Below, one piece after another: positions 10,471 through 18,968 of a stretch of DNA of 64,000 nucleotides (its first letter is position 1; each line of letters opens with the position of its first letter). Source of the DNA: JAIOQJ01 sp963718635 (GTDB lineage: Bacteria; Planctomycetota; Planctomycetia; Gemmatales; Gemmataceae); contig OY970367.1 of assembly GCA_963718635.1 (NCBI GenBank), positions 1,178,001 through 1,242,000 of the forward strand, given 5' to 3'. The position numbers were made by a program, and so were the translations under genes. The notes under the pieces were generated by a model. It ran no database searches. It was given only the letters and a program-made list of their open reading frames with translations, and was not told the origin of the DNA.

Positions 10471-12225
10471 TCATTTCTTCGGCTGCTTTGTTTTTCCGTC
10501 GTCTGGAAAGCGCTCGTAGAGCGAAACGATGCCGTAGATCGAGAGCTCCATCAAGTTTGCCGAGAACTGGTCTTCCCGATTGTTCGTGGGCGATGAGCCG
10601 ACGCCGAGCGGGTTGAATACCGGCGGCGCTGCAGCCTTTGGGGTGGCGGCAGGGCCGTAATCCATCGTGCCGTGGAAGCGGGTGAGGTCGGTCTGGGTCA
10701 TCTGGAACCGCATCTTGATATTCATGATCGCTTCCAGAATGTCTTTCATGAATGACTGATCGGTCACCAAGACAATGCCGACCGGCATGCGGCGAATTTG
10801 TTCCGTCACGTCGATATAGCGCGGTCGTACAAGTTCATTTTGGCTCACAGCGGGCAGGGCGGGCGCCGTGGGCGTAGTCTCCGCTCCCACTGTTCCTGCG
10901 GGCGGGGTTGCGACTGGCACAGAGCCAGCCTCGCGCTTGGCCATTGCTTCGCTGAAGGTTGACATCTTTAACGGGAGATTATTGTTGCGATCGCTCAGTT
11001 GGCCTAACCCGATCGCTTCGATTCTCTTGATGGGAACCGTGCGCACATCGAACTGTTGCTCGACGCGGTTAAGCTCCGTTGCCTTGACATCGACCGGGAT
11101 ATAGTGGGCTTTGATCGTTTTGATTGGCAGCCGACCGACCTCGGAGTAGCGGGCAATAAGCACCTGCCATTGATCGAGCTCCGCCTTATCGATGACTCGG
11201 CCCATCTCATCCATGAAGGCTTGCTTTGTGTCGAACTCGCGCTCGTCCTTCACATCTTTTTTCTTGTTGGCCTGCAGCCAAGCGGTGAATTTATTCAATA
11301 CCGGGGCGGGGACGCCTTCCGACTTCAGGCCATCGAGTGAGTCGCTGGTGAATTTATAATGGCCGCGCCAAGCCTCGACTGACGTTCCTTCAACTTCGAA
11401 CTCGAACGGTCGCTTGGCGTCGGGAGTGAGCCAGACGAGCAGTGTCATCTTGTTGCCAACGCCCATGACCTGCAAGCGATCCGAGATGTTTCGCAGCGAA
11501 GCCTTCAGATAGCGCTCACCTTTGTCTTCAATTAGGCGAAGTTCGAGTTCCCAAAAGCGATTGTGGAAGACCCGGCGTTTTGGATCCTTCGGAACTTCCG
11601 TGCCATCGACCCGTTTCGTCACCGGGTGAAACATCGCGGCGTTCTTGTTCACCCGATCAATAGCGACGAGCAGTTCCCGTTGAACCCAAAAGTCTTCCAT
11701 CGCCAACCAGACGTCTTCCGAACTCGGCACGCGGCCCCAGCTGGCGACATAGCGAACCACCTTTTCCCAGCCGTCCTTGAACTTCATCGGCTCCATCTGC
11801 TCAACGAGCTTCGTGTATTCTTTTTCGTAGACATTACGGCCGCGGAACTGGTTGCGGAATTGTTCGTCTTGAATCTCTTCACCAAACTTGAGGTGACGGA
11901 CAACTTCACGCTGTTTGTCGGTAAAACCCTCGGGCCAGGTATAGATTTCTTTCTGTCCGTTCCAGGCTTCGCGCCACATATCGATCTTGCGCGTTTCTAA
12001 GGTGGAAAGCTGCTTGCCAAATTCATCGAGCGCCTTGCGCGGCTGGCCTTTCACGCCTGCATGTTTGGTGCGCTCGGATTTGTTCGCGTCTTCCGTTTTC
12101 GTGATATCGTCGGGCACCTCAGCAAAAAGCGCGAACCACGAAATAAGCGTGAAGAGGGCAACGGGGGCGAAGAGAAACCAGAAATGGTGTTTCTTGATTA
12201 TCTCTTTATCGAACTTGCCGGCCAT
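10471..12225 (-). CDS. PilM-operon membrane-anchored protein, second gene
   Basis: A 584-residue intact protein. A short basic N-terminus (MAGKFDKEIIKKHH) is followed by one membrane helix at about residues 15-35 and a long periplasmic part. That part is rich in charged helices and has a Pro/Ala/Thr linker at about 440-465. Near the C-terminus, ELVRPRYIDVTEQIRRMPVG and IVLVTDQSFMKDILEAIMNI look like a ferredoxin-like domain of the PilO/GspM sort. The bitopic topology and position behind pilM fit a PilN/PilO-like inner-membrane assembly protein, much longer than the proteobacterial proteins. I recognise no named family. The gap to the next gene is 62 nt; the gap from pilM is 137 nt and holds a perfect palindrome. 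Confidence 0.7.
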   Translation of the reverse strand: MAGKFDKEIIKKHHFWFLFAPVALFTLISWFALFAEVPDDITKTEDANKSERTKHAGVKGQPRKALDEFGKQLSTLETRKIDMWREAWNGQKEIYTWPEGFTDKQREVVRHLKFGEEIQDEQFRNQFRGRNVYEKEYTKLVEQMEPMKFKDGWEKVVRYVASWGRVPSSEDVWLAMEDFWVQRELLVAIDRVNKNAAMFHPVTKRVDGTEVPKDPKRRVFHNRFWELELRLIEDKGERYLKASLRNISDRLQVMGVGNKMTLLVWLTPDAKRPFEFEVEGTSVEAWRGHYKFTSDSLDGLKSEGVPAPVLNKFTAWLQANKKKDVKDEREFDTKQAFMDEMGRVIDKAELDQWQVLIARYSEVGRLPIKTIKAHYIPVDVKATELNRVEQQFDVRTVPIKRIEAIGLGQLSDRNNNLPLKMSTFSEAMAKREAGSVPVATPPAGTVGAETTPTAPALPAVSQNELVRPRYIDVTEQIRRMPVGIVLVTDQSFMKDILEAIMNIKMRFQMTQTDLTRFHGTMDYGPAATPKAAAPPVFNPLGVGSSPTNNREDQFSANLMELSIYGIVSLYERFPDDGKTKQPKK

Positions 12226-12297
12226 ATATGAAACTCCACGATTGTTCTTAGCAATTCATCGCGTCTGACGCAAATAAACAAGCTGAATGAAATGGTT

Positions 12298-12341
12298 GCC
12301 TTTCGCTCCGCGAAAGTTATAACTTTCGCGGAGCGAAAGGC
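12298..12341. repeat. 44-bp perfect palindrome inside the pilM operon
   Basis: GCCTTTCGCTCCGCGAAAGT and its exact complement, with no loop; axis between 12319 and 12320. It lies between pilM and the second operon gene, and could stabilise or attenuate the transcript. Confidence 0.95.
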
Positions 12342-12362
12342 GACACTTTGCTCAGACAGTTG

Positions 12363-14728
12363 TTACTTCCTCAAAGTCGGCAGCGGCGCCGTGGCCGGCT
12401 GAGAGAAGCGATCAGACGGAACAGGCTCGCTCCACACAAAAAGAATTACAAACTCGTAACGCGGCTTATTGGCCGCTTTCTTTTCTTCCTTACTCTCGGA
12501 CTTCTCGCCCGTGTCATCTTTTTTCGGGGCCCGGGGGATAAGCGTCCGTTGATAGGGGTTGCCGGCCCCTGCATCGGCGCCGACCGCAGCCGCCTTGCCG
12601 ACTTCGGACTTCGACAACGGTTTCCAGGGGGGCGGTCCCGCAGTCGCCCCTGGCTGAGCGAAGACGCCGGGCGTTTCGCCGACTGCCGGCGCGGCGCCGG
12701 GCATCAGGTAATCGATCAAGCTCTTGTAAATGAAATGGTAAGAATCCTGCCTCGGCGCCTCATCTTTCCACGTGTTGTAAAGGAAAATGTGGCTCACTTT
12801 TCCTTTGATAGCCGGGTCCTGCGATTCTTTGCTCAATTTCTTCAGATTCGGCAGCAAGGTCATCTTCAGCAATTCCGGCCCTTTGGTGGTGCCACGCTCG
12901 TACCAGGTGGTGCCGCGGATTTCAAAGACCCAGCCCGCGCCCGTGGGGAACACGGGCGTTTCGAGCATCATCGGATCGCGTTCCGATTTTTCCATACCGC
13001 TGAAGGTGGCCAGATCGAGGCCGACATACTTCAAGCAATAGTCTTTCGCGTTTTTGAAGTAACCACCTAGGTCGCGCGTGTAACGGCAATGGACCGCTTC
13101 GATGTCTACTGCAGGCAAAAATTCGCGCATATCGTCTTGCTTATAGGCAAGTTTCGGATCGATCCCTTTTTTGATGCGTTCGAAGTATTTTTCGGTCGCG
13201 CGTTCGCCTCCTTCAGAGTTCTTCCAAAGTTCGATGACGGCCTCCGAGGCGACCATATTGCCGCCCTTTTCCGCAGGGCCTGGCACGGGGAGGCAGTCGT
13301 TGATGTATTCGTTGATGCGCAGCCAGTTCATACGCTCTTCAGTGCCGGCGATAATCGCTAGAACTTTGTCCGTGGCGGTATTTACTTCGATTTGCTTGGC
13401 CTTGATCGCTTCGACGACTTTAGCCGCTTCTTTGTTGGCCGCTTCGTTCTTGCCGAGCGATTCTTTGATGCGAGGGTCGTTGGCGGAGGCATATTGGCCG
13501 GCGTAGCCATAGGCCCAAATGCCGGTGCCCAATAGCAAGCAAGCGGCGGCGGCCACGGCCCACGGTTTCTTCGCCCGAATCTTGCGATCGAGGGTGATCT
13601 CGGGCGGCAGCAAGTTGGTGCGCAGTCGGGCCTACGCCGAGCGACTGCAGCGCGAGGCCGTAGGCCACCGGGAAGGTGAGAATGTTATCGATAAACACCG
13701 GGGCGTTGGTGACCGACTCGCCGACCAGGCGCTGGAACTTAGTTGGCTTTTCCACGCGCAGACTGCAGCTTGTCGCCGAGGTATTTCTGCAGCCCCGGCA
13801 ACTTAAATGCACTGCCGACCCCGACGAGGTATTCGATCTGTGCGTCGCGGTGGGTGTTGGTGAAATAGCCCAGCGAGCGCTGCACCTCGCCCACGAAGTC
13901 GGTGAGCACGGGCTTCAGCGCTTTCAAGATATTGGCGAGTTCCGGCGACTTGGCGGCATTCCGCTTCAGATGTTCCGCTTTGGCGAAAGTCAGTTTGAGC
14001 TCTTTGGTCAGCGCTCGGGTGAAGTGGTTGCCGCCAATCGGGATAGGCCGTTGCCAGATGATCTTTGCGCCATCAGTGATGATAAGGTTGGAACCGTCGG
14101 TTCCGACATCAAGCGCGACAATGCACTTTCGCTTGCCGCCTAGTGCGGCCGCTTGGCCTTCGGCCGCGCCGTCTGGGCCGCCTTTGCCGAGCATGTCGTA
14201 GGTGACGTAATTGCAGAGCGCCAAGGGCGCCATCTGGATCGTATGAACTTCAATGTTCACGCCGGTGAAGTGGTTCAACACCCGGCCGATCATATCGCGC
14301 TTCATGGCGAACAGGCCGATCTCGGTATCGATGGCGAAGCCGCCTTCGACGGCGCCATCGCTCACTTTTTGATAGTCCCAGACAACTTCTTCGAGCGGAA
14401 AAGGAATCTGCTGTTTCGCTTCGAACTTGACGATATCATCGATCTTTTTCTCTTCGACCGGCGGCAGTTTCACGAACCGCGCCAGCCCCGATTGACCGGC
14501 GACGCCGATGGCAATCTTGTCGCCTTTGATGGGGTTGCGCGACAGGAACTTCTCCAGCGATTCGCGCGTCAACTGTTCCGGGTCGGCATCGGGTTGGGAA
14601 AGAATCTTCGGATGTTCCACGTAGTCGAAGGCGGTGGCCGTCGCCTTGCCATCGATCAGTTGCAGCCGCACGGCCTTCAGAGCGCATTGACCGATGTCGA
14701 TGCCCCAATAGCCGGGTTGAAAAGCCAT
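12363..14728 (-). CDS. pilM: Type IV pilus assembly protein PilM with long C-terminal extension, two frameshifts
   Basis: The first 330 residues are a PilM actin-like ATPase: WGIDIGQCALKAVRLQ (phosphate 1), IVALDVGTDGSNLIITD (phosphate 2), ERK-like helices and YLVGVGSAFKLPGLQKYL (adenosine motif). PilM binds PilN at the inner membrane to organise the pilus machine. The frame breaks at about 13757-13765 and resumes as LRVEKPTKFQRLVGESV through NILTFPVAYGLALQSLGV. It breaks again at about 13625-13635 and resumes as ARLRTNLLPPEITLDRK, then a membrane helix (AVAAAACLLLGTGIWAYGYA) and a periplasmic domain. This second part looks like a fused PilN. The repaired protein is about 788 residues. The start at 14728 is chosen over 14770 because a GGAG lies about 10 nt upstream and homology begins there. 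Confidence 0.85.
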
Positions 14729-15008
14729 GAGAGAGGTCTCCGAAAACAAAAGCACGGCCTGGAACGGCACGCTGAGTCGATGCAGATGGGTTACAAGCTA
14801 TTAGACGATGACATAAATTCAAACGCCGGGCGAATGACGAACGTTGGCGCGACTTTCGGTTTTTGGCGAGCCGAGCAGCGTAAGCTGCCGGGTGCAAGAC
14901 ACAGATCCCGGCAGCTTACGCTGCTCGGTTCGCCTCGTCAAAAATTCATTGTATACAGCGATCAAGCGGCGGTACAACGGTCTTAAGTCGGAACATACGG
15001 AGTTTTCA
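14729..15008. other. Spacer between brxL and pilM
   Basis: Promoter region for pilM plus the inverted repeat at 14865-14934. No gene seen. Confidence 0.5.
14865..14934. repeat. 28-bp inverted repeat
   Basis: Arms 14865-14892 and 14907-14934 differ at one base; loop 14 nt. Core GCAGCGTAAGCTGCCGGG. It lies after the brxL stop and may end that transcript. Confidence 0.92.
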
Positions 15009-17058
15009 TCACCCAACCATCAGCGCCTTCTCCAGCACCTGCTGGATTGTCTTCACCGGGAAGATTTCGAGTTTGGCTTTGATCTCGGCGGGCACTTTGT
15101 AGAGGTCGCGCACGTTCGCTTCGGGGATAATGACGCGTTTTCGGCCTTTGCGGGCGGCGGCTTCGAGCTTGCGCGGGATGCCGCCGACGGAGAGAACATC
15201 GCCGTGCAGCGTGACTTCACCCGTCATGGCCGTGCCGGGGTAAATTGCTCGGCCAGTTAATGCGGACACCATACCTGCCACGAAGGCAATGCCGGCGGAA
15301 GGGCCATCTCGCGGCTCGGCGATGCGCACCAGGTGCACCGCGATCATCTGTTCGCGCAGGCGGTTCTCGGGAATGTTGAATTCTCGAAATTTCGCACGGA
15401 CGATGTTGTAGGCCGTGAGAACAGAGTCTTTCAGTTCGCCGCCATGTCGTCCGGTAACTTGCACGCGTTCGTGCCCAGCAAGAGCCGAGACCTGAATAAG
15501 AATCAAATCGCCGCTGATTTCTTTGTCGCCCTGCATCAGCACCGATAGGCCGGTGACTGCGCCAACGACCGCTTCGCGATTGAGCGGGTCATCACTCGCT
15601 TCCGGCGCCGCGCGATTGAGATCAACGGCCGCGTGTTCGGTCATATCGCGTGGAGCAATCAACTTCGCTTTGAACTCGCCGGGGGCCATAACCGTCAGTT
15701 GATGATGAATGCGCTGCCGCAATTCGGATGACAACGCCACAATCTCATGCAATTCCGCGTTGGTGGTTTGGCCATCGGGATAGAGGAGTTTGATAAATCC
15801 GGATGTCAGCCGTTCGACGGCCACTTGGTCGCGCCGCGTCAGCCCTTCGTGCATGGGAACCGAACGTGCGCGATCGTGGTAGTTGTCGTCGCGAAGGCGC
15901 ACGAGCACTTCACCGAAATAATCGGTCACAAAGCCGACGCCCTGCGCCAGCGAAGTCGGCGAGATCTTCGGAATTTCCCAGCCAGGGATGAAGCCATGCA
16001 TGCGATCCTGGAAAGCGGAATCGATCAGTTCGCGGCAACGGCTCAAAGAGATGCCGATAGCTTGGCTCGGGCTGTGTTCCTTGCACATCGAGATTGCCGG
16101 TGAAAACGAGGCTGGCATCGGTCGCGAAGCTCAGCGCTCCCCGGCTGAATTGGCCCGATTCCATGTAATCTTTGAGAGTTGAGATCGTGGCATCTTCGTC
16201 GCCAAATGTCGTGTGTGCGATTTCATCGAAGACAACGACTTTACGCGTGCCGAGGATGCCGACTGCCTTGGTCGAAAGGTTGACAAAAAGGTTCGCCGGC
16301 GTCGTCTTGCCTCCCGACAGCGTGAAAACGCGTGGCGAAACATTGCGGAGCAAAAACGTCTTACCCGTTTGTCGTGGCCCGAGCTCGATCAAGTTGACAT
16401 TGCGTTCAACCAAGGGGATCAATCGGGCCAGCAGCAGTAGCTTGGTGCGCCGATCCGCAAATGATCGGGCATCGTAGCCAGCGCTCTGCATCATCAAGGT
16501 GAGCCACTCGTCTGCCGTGAATTTCGAGCGATTGGCGCGGTAGGCGTCCAGATCAGGCGGACCAACTTGAAACGGCGTGAATGCGATCAGTTCGTTCGGC
16601 GCGGAGCTGTCGATCTCCGGCGCATACTTGATCTTCGCCGTCCCCCAAAGGCCTCCTAACAGTAGCCCCGGATACTGCTGAAGCAAAGGCGAAGCGAGCC
16701 GGATTTTATCGTCTTGGAGAGATGGAATCCGCGCCCAGCGCTGGCCGTTCTTCAGGTCGATACGAGCTTCCACGTTGTCGATAATCGTCACTTCGCCAAG
16801 GCGCAGCAACTTTTCCTTCAATAATTCGCGACGCTCCAAGTCTGGCAGGAGATCCTTGATCTTGGCCTGCATCTTCGCCAGGTCTTCGCGCCACGTTGCA
16901 GGCTGCACATATTTAGCGATCAGGTATTCGGAGACATACCTCGGCAGGCCCTGAAAGACCGCCTGGCCGGCCAGCGATTTGACGACCACTTGCTCGCCCA
17001 GCACCTCGCGGGCTTTGCGATCAAAGTCAGTCAGCGGCAATTCGTCGTACAGCGACAT
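15009..17058 (-). CDS. brxL: BREX-type Lon-like protein BrxL, orphan, one frameshift
   Basis: About 683 residues when repaired, the usual BrxL length. The N-terminal half has the family start (DELPLTDFDRKAREVLG), Walker A GPRQTGKTFLLRN, Walker B VVVFDEIAHTTF and VFTGNLDVQG. The frame breaks at about 16030, where one base is missing between LFEPLPR and ELIDSAFQDRMH, and continues through FIPGWEIPKI. The C-terminal Lon-like domain has the Ser loop EPRDGPSAGIAFVAG and the Lys helix IPRKLEAAARKGRKR. In type I BREX, BrxL is a DNA-binding AAA+ ring needed for phage defence. No pglX, pglZ, brxA, brxB or brxC is in the window, so this is an orphan. It starts 45 nt after the 17104-18699 gene on the same strand and is probably co-transcribed with it. 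Confidence 0.92.
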
Positions 17059-17103
17059 GGTAGATCCGGTGCGGAAAGGAATTCGCAATGATTACAGTTG
17101 CCT

Positions 17104-18699
17104 TCACATGCCAAAAGCTGCATCCAAGTCGGGATTATGGCGTATATCCGCCGGCGCTTCCGGCTTCTTCTCTTCTTCCAACTTTTCGCCCAGTTGCTCG
17201 AGAAGAGAGCGTGCAGCTCGTTCGACCGCTTCGCGCTTGTCCTTGGCCACTTTGACAAAATCAGCACCGTGACTTTCGAACTTGGCCGGGTCGAAGCGTT
17301 CGAACAGCAGCCGATATTGCCGGCGAATCTGCTCGGCGGTCACGGTTGAGCCCCGTTCGATTTCGAGCGTCGCCAAATTTTCTTCACGGCTCGGCGGCGT
17401 TGGCGGCTTAGCTGTAGGCGTCGGTTTCGGCTCAGGGCTTACCGTCTTTTGCTCGATTGCGGGGACAACTCCCCACGCCGCCACGATTCTCTCAAGATAT
17501 TGCTTTTCCTTCAGGTTGCGCGGCCCGGAAGCATCGGCGACGGCGCAGGCGAATGCGTAAAGGGCCTGGCGCTCTTTTCGATCGAACAACCCCTCTAAGA
17601 GAAGCAGGCATTCATCAAAGCCTCGCGGCTTTTTCTCCGCTGCTTCGAGCAAGGGATCGATACGCGGCAGCAGTTCGACTTCATGGCCGAAGGTCGCTTG
17701 CAAGTAATCGCGAATGGCTTTGCGCTCGGCCTGGGCTATCTTGCCATCGGCCCGCGCTAATGCGATGCCGAATTCGGCAGTCAGTCGTAGATGCGGCAGG
17801 CGAGGATGATCCTGCCGGACCGGAGCGGCCTTCGTTGATGTGCTTTCGAGGGCTGCGCGAAACAAATCGTCTTGCTTGCCATGAGCGACAACCGGCTTTC
17901 CTTTCGGAGTCGGTTCACGAGCGGGAGGCGTTGAGTATGCGGTCGGCTTGGCAGCCGGCGGCTGAGGGTCAACGAATTTCGGTTCATAGGTGCTTGTTGC
18001 CGAGGGCAACGGCATAAGGTGATCGAGCGGCGTAGTGAGCAGCGTTGTCGTAAGCTCGGGAACCGGCTCGTGACGCAGGTAACCTAAAAAGGTGATCCGA
18101 TCGGCGATTTCGACCAAATGAACCGAGTCGCGCATGGTGATAGAAAGCTTCATCAACCGCTGCTGCAATGCAGCCATTCGCGCCGCTGTGCCGGAGTGGC
18201 GACGATGAAACTCCGCGATGGCTTCCTTGGCCTGAGCATCGCCGCCGACACTCAGCTGTTGAATAGCGTCCTGATGCGTTGAGGCGATAGCTTTTTTGAG
18301 ATCGGCCAGCCGTTTGGGGCCGATGCCAGGAACGCTGATATGCTCTTCATTGAGCTGATCCATTCGCTTCAGCCCGGAGAGATGTAACTTATCGATCGTC
18401 GCGGGGCCGATTCCCGGGTAAGCAAGCAGGACATCAACCGACATCGTGCTCAAAACGCGCTGAACAATCGGCTTCAATATTTCATCTTGATCGGCCGACC
18501 ATTTCTTTTGCAAGGGCGCCAGTTCCGCTTGCATCGCTTTGAATTCGCTGGACAGAACGCGCGCTCGCGTCAAAACTTCCTCTCGCCAGCATGCGGCGGG
18601 AGTATCGAGGAAATGCCGGTACTCCAGATAGGCAATAAGAATCCGCCATGCCAGATAGATCAGGAAGCCCGCCAGCAAGATGATTCCGAACGTTTCCAT
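17104..18699 (-). CDS. Membrane-anchored HhH/TerB/J-like multidomain protein, partner of BrxL
   Basis: A 531-residue protein from ATG 18699; a TTG six codons upstream is less likely. In order: one membrane helix (about 4-22, IILLAGFLIYLAWRILIAYL), a coiled-coil-like helix (about 40-80), a helix-hairpin-helix pair (about 90-150) with two GIGP turns (YPGIGPATIDKL and VPGIGPKRLADLKKA), a helical stretch, and a Pro/Ala-rich linker. Then comes a TerB-like helical domain (about 300-415, FGIALARADGKIAQAERKAI), a second Pro-rich linker, and a C-terminal J-like helix pair (about 450-510, AEQIRRQYRLLFERFDP) in which FDP replaces HPD. The HhH pair suggests DNA or protein binding. TerB and J-like domains occur together in membrane stress proteins. 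The gene probably leads a two-gene operon with brxL. The function is unknown. Confidence 0.7.
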   Translation of the reverse strand: METFGIILLAGFLIYLAWRILIAYLEYRHFLDTPAACWREEVLTRARVLSSEFKAMQAELAPLQKKWSADQDEILKPIVQRVLSTMSVDVLLAYPGIGPATIDKLHLSGLKRMDQLNEEHISVPGIGPKRLADLKKAIASTHQDAIQQLSVGGDAQAKEAIAEFHRRHSGTAARMAALQQRLMKLSITMRDSVHLVEIADRITFLGYLRHEPVPELTTTLLTTPLDHLMPLPSATSTYEPKFVDPQPPAAKPTAYSTPPAREPTPKGKPVVAHGKQDDLFRAALESTSTKAAPVRQDHPRLPHLRLTAEFGIALARADGKIAQAERKAIRDYLQATFGHEVELLPRIDPLLEAAEKKPRGFDECLLLLEGLFDRKERQALYAFACAVADASGPRNLKEKQYLERIVAAWGVVPAIEQKTVSPEPKPTPTAKPPTPPSREENLATLEIERGSTVTAEQIRRQYRLLFERFDPAKFESHGADFVKVAKDKREAVERAARSLLEQLGEKLEEEKKPEAPADIRHNPDLDAAFGM

Positions 18700-18794
18700 G
18701 CAGGCGCCGAAGACCAATGTTTAGAGGAATGAGCCTGTTCCGTTGTGAATTGAGGGAATTGTATTCAATCAGTGGCGGATAGCCGAGGGACATG

Positions 18795-18849
18795 TGGCAC
18801 AAGCGTCTCGCTTGTGCAGATCAAGGGCACAAGCGAGACGCTTGTGCCA
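18795..18849. repeat. 23-bp perfect inverted repeat
   Basis: Arms 18795-18817 and 18827-18849 are exact complements; loop 9 nt. Each arm is itself made of CACAAGCG/CGCTTGTG words. It lies between divergent genes. Confidence 0.95.
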
Positions 18850-18968
18850 TGCCGACGCACTGCGGGCGGTCAACCCCGATGATTGCCGTCAATTCCGCCC
18901 CATCTACTAGGCAATCCCGCTCTCCTCGTTTATCATGCCTCTTTCGCCGCTTCCAAGGATTGTCTACG

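Noticed and set aside
15009..17058. A BREX defence locus
   Set aside because: Only brxL is present. Neighbours on both sides are a pilM operon and a membrane/PQQ protein, so no BREX system can be called.
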